A stretch of DNA of 64,000 nt from contig NZ_FNBL01000017.1 in NCBI RefSeq assembly GCF_900102315.1, positions 1 through 64,000 of the forward strand, read 5' to 3'. The position numbers and the translations under genes were made by a program. This stretch comes from Celeribacter baekdonensis. Its GTDB lineage: Bacteria > Pseudomonadota > Alphaproteobacteria > Rhodobacterales > Rhodobacteraceae. Under the pieces are notes generated by a model, which saw only the letters and a list, made by a program, of their open reading frames with translations, ran no database searches and had not been told where the DNA came from. Shown piece by piece: positions 7,504 through 15,561 of this stretch (position 1 is the stretch's first letter; each line of letters starts with the position of its first letter).

Positions 7504-8724
7504 TCATGCAGCGTCCTTTCTCATAAGGGCCATGATCATGGGACCACAGGAGAATTCACCGAGCGCAGCCTTTGCAGACAGCGACCGCAAATACCCACCA
7601 GGTGACCGGATGTCGCCGAAGCGTTCCAACATTGCCAAGATGACCACCGATGCCTCTTCCGGGCCCATGTACTGTTTGGCCTCTTCCCACGCTGAAGGTG
7701 AGACGCCCATCATAGGTCTTATTACACCGGCCACCCTTACTAGATCATGCCAGTGGCGCACAGGTCGTTCAGCATAAGTTCGGTATTCAGAGCAAGCGGC
7801 CAAAACGAGACCGAGGGGTATTCTAGGTAGATTATTGTCGACCGAGACAGGCTCATCAGTCCCACCCTCTACAACCAGTGCTGTCGCCGGATCGGAGACG
7901 CTGCCATCGCCCTGCGCTTTTTCTAAGCGTGGTTCAAAATCATAAGAGTCTTTATTTGAATTCTGATAGTGCTGCTCATTTGTGACTTCATTGGTGCTCA
8001 TATTTTGTGACTGCACTGGTTCCAACAGGTCCCTAATAGCGTTGAGGGCTTCGGACAACGCAGATTCAATCTGCTGCAACTCTGCAAAGTCAAGCTTGCG
8101 GCGAAGGTCACGCGCCGTCAGGACGCACAGGTCGGACGCCTGGTCCCAGATGGCGCGGTCAGGGCGCAGAGAGCGGCCGTAGTCGACGAGACCCGCTAGA
8201 TCACGGCGCATGAGGCTTACAGTGGATCTAAGCCGCTTGTAGCGCTCCTCCGCAGCACGGACAGCCTCTGCGGCTTCGCACACTTCGACGAAGCGTTGGG
8301 CGAGGGGGGCCAGATCGAAGCCGAAAGCGATCTTTTCGTCCCCATACCGGCGCGCGTAACGCTTGCCATTGGGACTGTCGCGACGCACGACGAAACCGGT
8401 TTGCACCAGGTTCGCCAGATGCCGCCGCATGGTCGAACAGGGCATGCCGTTCAGGCGCTCACAAATAGCCTTGTTGGACGGATGCACAACAGTTTCACTA
8501 TGGTTCCCGCCAACGATCGTGGCCTGATGGAAACTGACCAATGCCTGAAGCACGCTCAAATCACGGTCGGACAAGCCGAAGGCGATACGGGCAGCGGCGA
8601 GTTCGCGAAGTGCTTCCCACTTGTTGACGCCGGAAGGCGGGAGGTCCTGTTGCGCCGCTGCCTGATAGTGCAGAATGGCAGCATTTATGGGTCGCCTGAA
8701 AGGCGTTACGGGGGTGTAGTCCAT
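7504..8724 (-). CDS. repC: RepC replication initiator
   Basis: RepC initiates replication of repABC plasmids, binding an origin inside its own gene. The 406-aa length fits the family. The N-terminal winged-helix region is recognisable: FRRPINAAILHYQ, LSDRDLSVLQALVSFH, VVHPSNKAICERLNGMPCSTMRRHLANLVQTGFVVRRDSPNGKRYARR. A low-complexity linker around residue 240-270 lies over the AT-rich DNA, followed by the C-terminal domain (FGDIRSPGGYLRSLSAKA). The start MDYTPVTPFRRP at 8724 is chosen because RepC proteins begin close to this motif; an upstream ATG at 8766 would add an unlikely Cys-rich leader. The long gap to repB holds the antisense RNA that controls copy number. Confidence 0.95.
   Translation of the reverse strand: MDYTPVTPFRRPINAAILHYQAAAQQDLPPSGVNKWEALRELAAARIAFGLSDRDLSVLQALVSFHQATIVGGNHSETVVHPSNKAICERLNGMPCSTMRRHLANLVQTGFVVRRDSPNGKRYARRYGDEKIAFGFDLAPLAQRFVEVCEAAEAVRAAEERYKRLRSTVSLMRRDLAGLVDYGRSLRPDRAIWDQASDLCVLTARDLRRKLDFAELQQIESALSEALNAIRDLLEPVQSQNMSTNEVTNEQHYQNSNKDSYDFEPRLEKAQGDGSVSDPATALVVEGGTDEPVSVDNNLPRIPLGLVLAACSEYRTYAERPVRHWHDLVRVAGVIRPMMGVSPSAWEEAKQYMGPEEASVVILAMLERFGDIRSPGGYLRSLSAKAALGEFSCGPMIMALMRKDAA
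7925..8015. other. Putative oriV: AT-rich stretch inside repC
   Basis: The only clearly AT-rich segment of repC (runs such as TCTTTATTTGAATTC and CATATTTTGTGAC) corresponds to the protein linker between the two RepC domains. In studied repABC plasmids the replication origin lies within an AT-rich part of repC. The assignment rests on that analogy. Confidence 0.4.
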
Positions 8725-8804
8725 TTTACATTCACGAAGACAAAGAAAACACGGTCCGCGAATCACTTAAGACTTGCGAAAAACGGCGTCCGAGACTAAC
8801 TTGA

Positions 8805-8862
8805 GAGTGCTAAGAACAAGTCAGGGTCTCGTAGGGCGGTCGCTTTGCGGGACCTTTTCTTT
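8805..8862 (+). ncRNA. Predicted counter-transcribed RNA of the repABC operon (incA-type)
   Basis: The 177-bp repB-repC gap is where repABC plasmids encode a ~55-nt RNA antisense to the repC leader. On the plus strand a promoter-like pair, TTGCGA (8774-8779) and TAACTT (8797-8802) with a 17-bp spacer, precedes a hairpin and T-run ending near 8862. That would give an RNA of about 54-58 nt, the usual size. The RNA would cause early termination or block translation of repC and set incompatibility. Confidence 0.45.
8838..8862 (+). terminator. Hairpin terminator of the predicted antisense RNA
   Basis: GGTCGC-TTT-GCGGGACC folds into a stem with a two-base bulge and is followed by TTTTCTTT. It is oriented on the plus strand, against the rep operon, as expected for the counter-transcribed RNA. 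It may also work as the target stem-loop. Confidence 0.45.
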
Positions 8863-8901
8863 GGCTTTTTCGTGCCTCCTGTTTTTGGTTTCTGCTCTTC
8901 C

Positions 8902-9918
8902 TCAGTCTTCTGAACGCTGCTTCCAGCGTTTGTGAAGTTCTTCAATCAAATCATCGACTTCAGACTCTACCCAGTCGGCAAACTTACTATTCTGCAACTC
9001 GATCGAGATCCCTTTGGCGGTGCGTTTGAGCGTGCCGCCACGTTTGCCCCCAATCCTGAGCGGCTGACTGGATGCAGCAGAAGGGGAGGGGGCCTTGGCC
9101 GGTTTGACTAACCTTGTGACAACCTTCGACACGGCCTCGAACGCCTGCACAGAGGGGTCGTCGGTCGCAGGTGCGGCATCAATCACCATGGCCACATCGG
9201 CCTTGCCATGGGTTTCGTCAGCAAGGCGTATCAGGCTGCCCCGATCCAGGTCGTTGTCCGCGATGGCACGGCCCATGGCCTCCCACCGGGGTCGGCCGAT
9301 GCCGTGTGCAGCACCGATGGCGCGGATGAGGTCTGTACCGACCATGTCGGCGACGGCGATGGCCATGGACACCGAAGATTTGGTCACGGTCAGAATTTCT
9401 GCAACCTGTGATTGATTTCCAAAGCCCGACGATACGAGTTCTTGCGCAAATATCGCCTTTTCAATGAAGGACAAATCGCGGCGCGCCATGTTTTCGGAAA
9501 TCTGCGCACGCAGGGCACTGTCATCATCCAGATTGGCGACCAGTGCGCGCACCTTGGCGACCTTGTCGGACTGGCGGATCGCCTCAAGCCGGCGGCGACC
9601 ATAGACGAGCAGATAGCGGTCCGTCTCTGACGGGTGCCGGCGCACAAGAATTGGTACGGTCTGACCATTCGCCTCGATTGCGGCGCGCAGATCATGCACA
9701 TCCGCCGGATCAAGCCGGTCGGCCATTCGGTCGTCGACGATACTGGCCGGGTCGAGTTCCCAAACATGATGTGAATCGACCGCATCACGGGCCGAGCGCA
9801 GGGCGCGGTTGGACGTCATCATAGGGGTTACGGCGCCACCCTGAGGGGCAGGGGCCGGGCCACCGGCTGCCGCGAGATTGTCGAGCATCGACATACGTTT
9901 TTTCTTGCCACTCGTCAT
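8902..9918 (-). CDS. repB: RepB, ParB-like centromere-binding protein
   Basis: RepB binds parS and recruits RepA to segregate the plasmid. The protein starts with the basic MTSGKKKRMSML segment at 9918, overlapping the repA stop by 4 nt (ATGA), which is typical of coupled repA-repB. The ParB/Srx-like domain is seen in AIEANGQTVPILVRRHP, YLLVYGRRRLEAIR and ISENMARRDLSFIEKAIFAQEL. An HTH follows (NQSQVAEILTVTKSSVSMAIAVAD), then a C-terminal dimerisation part ending in LIEELHKRWKQ. The 338-aa length is usual for RepB. The likely target is the GTTCACAGCTGTGAAC pair beyond repC. Confidence 0.95.
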   Translation of the reverse strand: MTSGKKKRMSMLDNLAAAGGPAPAPQGGAVTPMMTSNRALRSARDAVDSHHVWELDPASIVDDRMADRLDPADVHDLRAAIEANGQTVPILVRRHPSETDRYLLVYGRRRLEAIRQSDKVAKVRALVANLDDDSALRAQISENMARRDLSFIEKAIFAQELVSSGFGNQSQVAEILTVTKSSVSMAIAVADMVGTDLIRAIGAAHGIGRPRWEAMGRAIADNDLDRGSLIRLADETHGKADVAMVIDAAPATDDPSVQAFEAVSKVVTRLVKPAKAPSPSAASSQPLRIGGKRGGTLKRTAKGISIELQNSKFADWVESEVDDLIEELHKRWKQRSED

Positions 9919-11102
9919 GCCCGCCCCCACGTTTTCTGAATAAGATCAGCGACTTCGTCGTTCAGCGCGTTCAGGCTTTCAAGGGCGCGATCGTAGGTCG
10001 TGCGGGTAAAGGCGCTCCGCTCGACTTCGTATAGGGTTTGCTTTGTCAGACCTGCATCGGAGATCGCCGTGGATTTGAGCATTGGCGAGTTGAGCACCGC
10101 ATCGCCATACATGGTGCGCAGAAAGGCGACGATCCGGTTTTGTGGTGCATCCTGAGGTTCATAGCGTGTCAGCGCATAGCGCATCCAGTCATGGGACATG
10201 TCCGCACCGCTTTCGGCGATCACGTCCATTAGATCAGCCGTCATGCGCAGAAATTGCGACATCGACATCACGTCGAGCATTTCCGGATGAATTGTGACCA
10301 GCACGCCGGTGGCGGCCGAAAGTGCGGACATGGTGAGAAAGCCCAGTTGCGGCGGGCAGTCGATGACCACAACGTCGTAATCGCCGTCAACCTGCGCCAA
10401 CGCCTCTTTCACGCGGAAAAAGAACAGGCCTGCGTTGCCTTGTGAAAGAGCACGCGGCGTTTCGTGTTCGAACTCCATCAGTTCCAGATTGCCTGGGATC
10501 AGGTCGAGGTTCGGGATATAGGTCTTGCGGATGACGGCGCGGATCGGCTCTGGGTCGTCATAGCGGATCGCGTCATAGAGCGTGCCGCCATCTGTCAGAT
10601 CGAATTCGGGCTGTACGCCATGTAACGCCGTGAATGAGGCCTGCGGATCAAGATCAATGCCCAGAACGCGATAACCGCGCAAGGCCAGCCGTTGTGCAAG
10701 GTGTGCCGAAGTCGTGGTTTTGCCCGAACCACCCTTGAAGTTCATCACACCGATGACTTGCAGGTGATCGCCGTCACGCCGTCCGGGGATATAGTCTCCG
10801 GGCTTTCGCGCGGTCTTTTCCAGCAGGACACGCAGTGCCTGAATGTCCTGCGCGGAATACAGGCGACGATTGCCGGCCGTCAGTTCAGGCGATGGGCCCT
10901 TGCCATCAAGGTTGATTTTGCGCAGGTATGAGTCGTTCACACCAAGAAGCGCTGCCGCCTCGCCGGAGGTGAATTTGCGCATTTCCTTTGTGGCGTCAGG
11001 GGGAAACAGGCTCTCGCGCTGCGAATGCAGCTGGTTGGCCAGCCACTCGGAATGCTGGCGGATGACCGCGTTCAGGTCCTGATGCACGAAAGTCTTGTTC
11101 AT
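9915..11102 (-). CDS. repA: RepA, ParA-like partition ATPase
   Basis: RepA is the Walker-type ATPase that partitions the plasmid and also represses the rep operon. The deviant Walker A box KGGSGKTT is at residues 123-130, the A' motif in VVVIDCPPQLGF, and GIDLDPQAS follows the P-loop strand. An N-terminal MerR-like HTH (KFTSGEAAALLGVNDSYLRKINLDG, about residues 43-70) is typical of RepABC RepA. The start MNKTFVHQDL at 11102 follows GAGAGGGCAG; an in-frame ATG at 11204 would add an untypical N-terminus. At 395 aa it is of normal length. The 236-bp upstream gap must hold the rep promoter and its own operator as well as the vapB promoter. Confidence 0.95.
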   Translation of the reverse strand: MNKTFVHQDLNAVIRQHSEWLANQLHSQRESLFPPDATKEMRKFTSGEAAALLGVNDSYLRKINLDGKGPSPELTAGNRRLYSAQDIQALRVLLEKTARKPGDYIPGRRDGDHLQVIGVMNFKGGSGKTTTSAHLAQRLALRGYRVLGIDLDPQASFTALHGVQPEFDLTDGGTLYDAIRYDDPEPIRAVIRKTYIPNLDLIPGNLELMEFEHETPRALSQGNAGLFFFRVKEALAQVDGDYDVVVIDCPPQLGFLTMSALSAATGVLVTIHPEMLDVMSMSQFLRMTADLMDVIAESGADMSHDWMRYALTRYEPQDAPQNRIVAFLRTMYGDAVLNSPMLKSTAISDAGLTKQTLYEVERSAFTRTTYDRALESLNALNDEVADLIQKTWGRA

Positions 11103-11295
11103 CTGCCCTCTCGATCCGCGCAACGCATCTTTGGCGTGTTCACGGTTATTGACGTTTTTTGCCTCGTTTCCGTGACTATTGCCGTAAGAGTCGGATTCGC
11201 GCAAGTTTTTTCCACATCTTGTGTGAGCTCACCATCGAAACACAAGCCCGTTCGCTGTCGTCGTCGAATGCTGATCTTGGCAATTGCGGCAGGAT

Positions 11296-11319
11296 GATAT
11301 ACATATAGGATCGTATATC
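11296..11319. promoter_or_regulatory. Inverted repeat upstream of vapB, probable TA operator
   Basis: GATATAC (11296-11302) and GTATATC (11313-11319) form perfect 7-bp arms around a 10-bp AT-rich spacer, 19 bp before the antitoxin start. Such palindromes are usual binding sites for antitoxin-toxin complexes. The Shine-Dalgarno GGAGGA follows at 11325-11330. Confidence 0.6.
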
Positions 11320-11338
11320 CACTTGGAGGAACGACACC

Positions 11339-11566
11339 ATGCAAGTTGCAAAATGGGGGAATTCGCTCGCGGTCCGGCTGCCTGCCGATCTTGTGCGCGA
11401 ACTTGGCCTCAAAGAGGGTGACAAAATCGATCTGATAAAGGACGACGGTACTTTGCTTGTCCAGCGCCAACCTCGCGCCGATGAAGTCCTGCAAGGGCTA
11501 AGGCGGTTTCGCGGAAAGCTATCCAAGGACGCACGCCTGAGCCGCGACGCTGCGCATGAGCGCTGA
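11339..11566 (+). CDS. vapB: AbrB/MazE-like antitoxin
   Basis: This 75-aa antitoxin begins with the swapped-hairpin DNA-binding fold MQVAKWGNSLAVRLPADLVRELGLKEGDKIDL, the classic AbrB/MazE signature. The rest (RRFRGKLSKDARLSRDAAHER) is a charged tail that would wrap the toxin. It overlaps the next gene by 11 nt and stands divergently beside repA, a common place for addiction modules that stabilise repABC plasmids. A palindrome at 11296-11319 probably allows autoregulation. Confidence 0.85.
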   Translation: MQVAKWGNSLAVRLPADLVRELGLKEGDKIDLIKDDGTLLVQRQPRADEVLQGLRRFRGKLSKDARLSRDAAHER

Positions 11567-11951
11567 ATTCGCGGATACAAATGTCGTCCTTTACCTTCTT
11601 GACGACGGCCCAAAGACGGATCGGGCGGAAGACATCCTGGGGCAGGGGCCGCGGATCAGTGTGCAGGTCCTGAACGAAGCGATGGTCAATTGCCGGAGGA
11701 AAGCCGGTCTCAGTTGGGAGGAGACCGGCACTTTTCTCGCAGGGGTCCAATCCTTGTGTCCAGTCGAGGACCTGTCTGTGCAAACCCATCTCGTGGGCCG
11801 AGCTTTGGCAGAAAAATACCAGCTTTCGGTCTATGACGCGATGATTGTGTCGGCCGCTCTTATTGCTGGATGCACGACTTTGTGGAGCGAAGATATGCAC
11901 GGCGGATTGCTGGTCGAAGATCAGTTACGCGTCGTCAATCCATTCACCTGA
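11556..11951 (+). CDS. vapC: PIN-domain toxin (VapC-like ribonuclease)
   Basis: VapC toxins are Mg-dependent RNases that cut tRNA or rRNA. The PIN fold acidic residues are visible: Asp7 in FADTNVVLYLLD, Glu in VLNEAMVN, Asp in SVYDAMIVSAAL, and Asp in LWSEDMHGG. The length of 131 aa is typical. The start is set by overlap with the antitoxin gene. Together the pair should act as a post-segregational killing module for the plasmid. Confidence 0.88.
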   Translation: MSAEFADTNVVLYLLDDGPKTDRAEDILGQGPRISVQVLNEAMVNCRRKAGLSWEETGTFLAGVQSLCPVEDLSVQTHLVGRALAEKYQLSVYDAMIVSAALIAGCTTLWSEDMHGGLLVEDQLRVVNPFT

Positions 11952-11966
11952 CCAGAAAATGGGCTG

Positions 11967-12009
11967 CAACCTTGCAATCGTTCCATGAGTTGGAAGATTT
12001 GCAAGGTTG
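11967..12009. terminator. Strong hairpin between convergent genes, probable bidirectional terminator
   Basis: CAACCTTGCAA (11967-11977) pairs perfectly with TTGCAAGGTTG (11999-12009). Inside, TTCCA-TGAGT-TGGAA makes a second 5-bp stem after a 3x3 internal loop. It lies between vapC on the plus strand and the serine recombinase on the minus strand, so it probably ends both transcripts, although there is no long T-run. Confidence 0.6.
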
Positions 12010-12012
12010 TGT

Positions 12013-12897
12013 TTATTGCGCGGACTTCAGCAAGCCCAACTTCTCTGCGCGTTCCAGCAGCATCCTTACTGACGAGGGCTGCCAGCTTGTACGCCCACGT
12101 GGTGTGCGTTCGCGCATGGATTCCAGCCTGTCACAGATCGTCTGGAGCGTGATGTTGGGGTCCGCGCCCTTGATCGCTGCGACAATCGCCGGCAGGCGAT
12201 CGTCGCTTTCGCGGCGTCCAGCGCGACCAAGCACTTCATTGGGCAGAAACCCATCGCGCACATAGGCTTTCACGGCGCGTAGCAGGCGACTTTGGGTCCA
12301 GCGACGCGCCTCGGGCAAGGGGCCGTTGATGATGCGTACCACGTCTTCCCAGGCCAAGTCGGGGCGCAACCGGCGCACATGGGGCACCCAATCTTGTGCC
12401 GTCTCGTTCAGACGCTCCATGTAGCCGTCCTGTCGCGCCAACCGCACCTTACGAAGAGCGGCAGGGTCTTTGGCCCGCAGTCCGGGGTTCCCGCCGACCC
12501 GGCCCTTGGCACGGGCGCTCGCCAACCCCGCCTTGGTACGTTCGCGGATCAGCGCCCGCTCGAACTCGGCCGCGGCGCCCAACACCTGCAGCGTGAACTT
12601 GCCTTGCGGGGATCCGGTGTCGATCGGGTCCTGAATGGAACGAAAGAACGCCCCCTTGGCCTCCAACCGTTCGATCACCTCGAGAAGGTGCGACAGAGAC
12701 CGTGCGAGCCGGTCGATCCGTACGACAACCAGCGTGTCGCCCTTGCTGATGCGCTCCAGCACGCGCGCAAGCACTGGCCGGGCACGATTGCCGCCTGAGG
12801 CGTGCTCTTCGAAGATCTCGACGCATCCCGCAGTTTGCAGAGCCTCAGACTGGGGCAGGGGGGTCTGATCCTCTGTCGATACGCGGGCGTAGCCTAT
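12013..12897 (-). pseudogene. Serine recombinase (resolvase family) lacking its start codon
   Basis: The frame encodes a Tn3-type resolvase/invertase. IGYARVSTEDQ holds the catalytic Ser, followed by GDTLVVVRIDRLARSLSHLLE, AAAEFERALIRERTKAGLASARAKGRVGG and a C-terminal extension of about 130 residues with HTH-like parts. The first codon left is Ile of IGYARV, directly against the transposon end at 12898; the normal ATG is gone. Reading back into the transposon there is no ATG, GTG or TTG before a stop. The first in-frame GTG (12774) would remove the catalytic serine. So the gene is likely dead, unless an unusual start inside the transposon is used. Confidence 0.75.
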
Positions 12898-13013
12898 TGT
12901 CGCGTAGCCCTTAATTGTGAGATGAGAAATCCAACGAAATCAACGGCCACCCTTTGCCCTTAAATATGAGATTTTGTCTTTAATTCCGATATTTTTGCCC
13001 TTAAACCTGAGAC
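12898..13013. repeat. Left end of tni transposon with four transposase-binding-type repeats
   Basis: After the terminal TGTCGCGT come related motifs: GCCCTTAATTGTGAGA (from 12907), TGCCCTTAAATATGAGA (12955-12971), TGTCTTTAATTCCGATA (12975-12991, degenerate) and TGCCCTTAAACCTGAGA (12996-13012). They all point the same way and end just before tniA. Their spacing resembles the TniA/TnsB binding arrays of related elements. Confidence 0.75.
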
Positions 13014-13043
13014 AGGGTTCACAGCTTCGTGCGGCAAATATCG

Positions 13044-14678
13044 ATGGAAAATGATCACGAAGACTCAGTTGCCCCTGGTGCTGAAGAGGCGCGCAGGGCG
13101 GCCGTTCTGCGTCCGCTTGTTCAGGCATATCTCAAAGGAACTGGCAGTCTGGAAAGTGGCATCAATGACGCCGTTTGGGAGCTTGGTGTCAGCAGGGCTA
13201 CGGTCTGGCGCTGGATAAAGCGTCTGGCCGAAGAGGGTGGACGCACCAGCGCGCTGGCTTCTCGGAAACGGGGCCGCCCGACTGGTACAACCTTGATATC
13301 CGGCGAGGTGGAAGCGGTGATCGAAGAACATCTTCGCCGTTATTTCTTACGGCGGGAACGTCCAAGCCTGTCGCGCGTCGTGACAGAAATCCGCAGCGCG
13401 TGCTGGCAGCAGGGCTTGCAACCGCCGACGCGTCGGACGGTTCAGCGCAGGCTGGATGCAATGGATGCCCGTGAAATTGCCAAGGCACGCGAAGGCGCAA
13501 AGGCGGCCCGCCAGAAATTTGCGCCGGTCGTAGGCGACAACAAGGCAAACCGGCCACTGGAGGTCGTGCAAATCGACCATACGCCTGCAGACATCATCCT
13601 CGTCGACAGTTTTGAACGCCAACCAATTGGGCGGCCTTGGGTCACGCTGGCGATCGACGTCGCAACGCGGATGGTGACCGGATATTACACCTCTCTCGAG
13701 GCACCTTCGCGTCTGTCGGTGGCGCTTTGCCTGACACAGGCGGTGGCCCCCAAGGCGGAACTTCCGGCGGCATTGGCGTGCAATGTTCCTTGGCCCGCGC
13801 AGGGTAAACCGCATAGCATCCACGTCGATAACGGGCGCGATTTCCGGTCGCATGCCTTTCGGTCGGCATGTGCAGAATGGGGGATCGATCTGGTCTATCG
13901 GCCGCCAGGCAGTCCTCATTTCGGAGGGCACATCGAACGATTGATCGGCACGATGATGGGGGCCGTGCACCTGTTGCCTGGAACAACGCAATCCTCGGTC
14001 GTGGCCAAGGGCGACTATGACGCCGAGGGCATGGCCACGATGACCTTAAGCGACTTCGATCGCTGGTTTGCTCTGGAAATCTGCCGCTACAACAACAGCA
14101 TTCATTCAAGTCTTGGCTGTACGCCCGTCGCCAAATGGGAGGCGCTCTCAGCGGAAATGATGGGAGACATCCCCTTCGAGATGGAAGCCTTTCGGGTGAG
14201 CTTCCTGCCAAGCGAACTGCGTAAGGTCAGGCGTGACGGCATCCATCTGTTCCAGATACGGTACTGGTCGGATGCTCTTGCAGGCCACATTGGGCGCGGC
14301 GATGGGAAGGTGGTCGTTCGCTACGACCCTCGCGATATCTCAATGATCTGGGTCGAATTGGACGATGGCCGATATGTTGAGGCGCGTTACAGAAACTTGG
14401 AAATTCCGCCCGTGCCGCTCTGGGAATATCGCGAAGCCATGAGGAAGGCCCGTGCCCTTGGCAAATCCGGGTCCAATGAGCTGGTCCTGGCTGAGCTGAT
14501 CCGACAGCAACGCCAGATCGAGTTTGAAAGTCGGGGCCTAACGAAGGCCGAACGCCGATCCCGTGAAAGAAAAGGGACATTGGAGGGCACCAACTCGGCT
14601 GTCTCGAAAACCGAAGGGCTGCGCCCGATCGACACGGGTGATACATCGCGCCCATTGTTCAAAGTGGAGAGATGGTGA
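13044..14678 (+). CDS. tniA: TniA-like DDE transposase
   Basis: This 544-aa Mu/TnsB-type integrase makes the strand-transfer reaction. An N-terminal HTH (INDAVWELGVSRATVWRWIKRL) is followed by a second helix-turn-helix part (PPTRRTVQRRLDAM). The rve catalytic core shows the DDE triad: VVQIDHTPADI (Asp), IHVDNGRDFRSHAF (Asp) and PHFGGHIERLIGT (Glu). A Mu-type C-terminal beta-barrel follows (KVVVRYDPRDISMIWVEL). The ATG at 13044 is chosen; a GTG at 13029 would add five residues. The stop at 14678 lies next to the tniB start, so the three genes form one operon. Confidence 0.9.
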   Translation: MENDHEDSVAPGAEEARRAAVLRPLVQAYLKGTGSLESGINDAVWELGVSRATVWRWIKRLAEEGGRTSALASRKRGRPTGTTLISGEVEAVIEEHLRRYFLRRERPSLSRVVTEIRSACWQQGLQPPTRRTVQRRLDAMDAREIAKAREGAKAARQKFAPVVGDNKANRPLEVVQIDHTPADIILVDSFERQPIGRPWVTLAIDVATRMVTGYYTSLEAPSRLSVALCLTQAVAPKAELPAALACNVPWPAQGKPHSIHVDNGRDFRSHAFRSACAEWGIDLVYRPPGSPHFGGHIERLIGTMMGAVHLLPGTTQSSVVAKGDYDAEGMATMTLSDFDRWFALEICRYNNSIHSSLGCTPVAKWEALSAEMMGDIPFEMEAFRVSFLPSELRKVRRDGIHLFQIRYWSDALAGHIGRGDGKVVVRYDPRDISMIWVELDDGRYVEARYRNLEIPPVPLWEYREAMRKARALGKSGSNELVLAELIRQQRQIEFESRGLTKAERRSRERKGTLEGTNSAVSKTEGLRPIDTGDTSRPLFKVERW

Positions 14679-14679
14679 A

Positions 14680-15561
14680 TTGAGGGCAGGGACAACAGAG
14701 GAAGACGGTCGGATCGCCCTCATTCAATCGGATATCTGGATTGGCTTTCCGCGGGCCGAACAAGTTCTGGACCGTTTGCAGGGTATGATCGAAGCGCCAA
14801 GGCAAACCCGTATGCCTGGCCTTCTTGTGCATGGCGCGTCTGGGATCGGCAAGACGATGATCGCCCGCAACCTGTCGCGCAGATATGCACCGGAATATGA
14901 CCCAGCATCGGGAATTACGCGAACGCCGCTCTTGCTGTTACAAGCACCGCCAGCTCCCGACGAACGGCGGTTCTATCTGCACATCCTGGCGTCCATCGGG
15001 GCACCGGCCACGGCACTGGGCGCGCGCGCTCAAAATGTGGCCTCCCTCGAAGTCCGTGTTATTGCGCTTTTGCGCGACCTTGGCCTGCGGATGATCATGA
15101 TCGACGAGGTCCACAACCTCTTGGCCGGGACCCACCGCGAACAGCGACGCTTTCTCAATGTTCTTCGTTATCTCAGCAATGAGCTCGAGGTGTCACTGGT
15201 CTGTCTTGGGGTCAGCGAGGCCCTCGACGCCATCCGTGGTGATATCCAGCTTGCCCGACGGCTGGACGAACATCACTTGCCAAACTGGCGCGACGATGCC
15301 GAGTTCTCGGACATGATCCAGACCCTTATTGCTGCCATGCCACTGGAAAAGAAGTCCAACCTGAAGGTCAAGTCACTCAAGCAGATACTTGCACTGACCG
15401 GTGGGGTGACCTCGCGCATTTTCGCCCTGATCAAGGATCTTTCCATCGACGCCATTGTAACAGGTGATGAATGCATCACCGATGACGCAATCGTAAAATG
15501 GACGCCGGTTTGGTCGCGCCATGCGAACCCCCATCGGCGGCTCGAGAAGTCCGGGGTGTGA
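14680..15561 (+). CDS. tniB: TniB-like AAA ATPase of the transposon
   Basis: TniB/TnsC-type ATPases select the target and activate the transposase. The Walker A box is GASGIGKT, and the Walker B is LRMIMIDEVHNLL, with the sensor-type SLVCLGVSEALDAI downstream. The most likely start is TTG at 14680, right after the tniA stop at 14678; an ATG at 14563 inside tniA is in frame but would overlap by over 100 nt. Length of about 293 aa fits TniB. Its end overlaps the tniQ start by 4 nt. Confidence 0.88.
   Translation: MRAGTTEEDGRIALIQSDIWIGFPRAEQVLDRLQGMIEAPRQTRMPGLLVHGASGIGKTMIARNLSRRYAPEYDPASGITRTPLLLLQAPPAPDERRFYLHILASIGAPATALGARAQNVASLEVRVIALLRDLGLRMIMIDEVHNLLAGTHREQRRFLNVLRYLSNELEVSLVCLGVSEALDAIRGDIQLARRLDEHHLPNWRDDAEFSDMIQTLIAAMPLEKKSNLKVKSLKQILALTGGVTSRIFALIKDLSIDAIVTGDECITDDAIVKWTPVWSRHANPHRRLEKSGV

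Noticed and set aside
12955-13013. The regularly spaced TGCCCTTAAA motifs as a small CRISPR array
   Set aside because: Repeats are degenerate, only ~17 bp, spaced by 3-4 or ~30 bp, and mirrored at the other transposon end, so they are transposase-binding sites.
13347-13991. Minus-strand frames inside tniA
   Set aside because: Codon pattern follows from the DDE transposase on the plus strand; no independent start signal or family resemblance.
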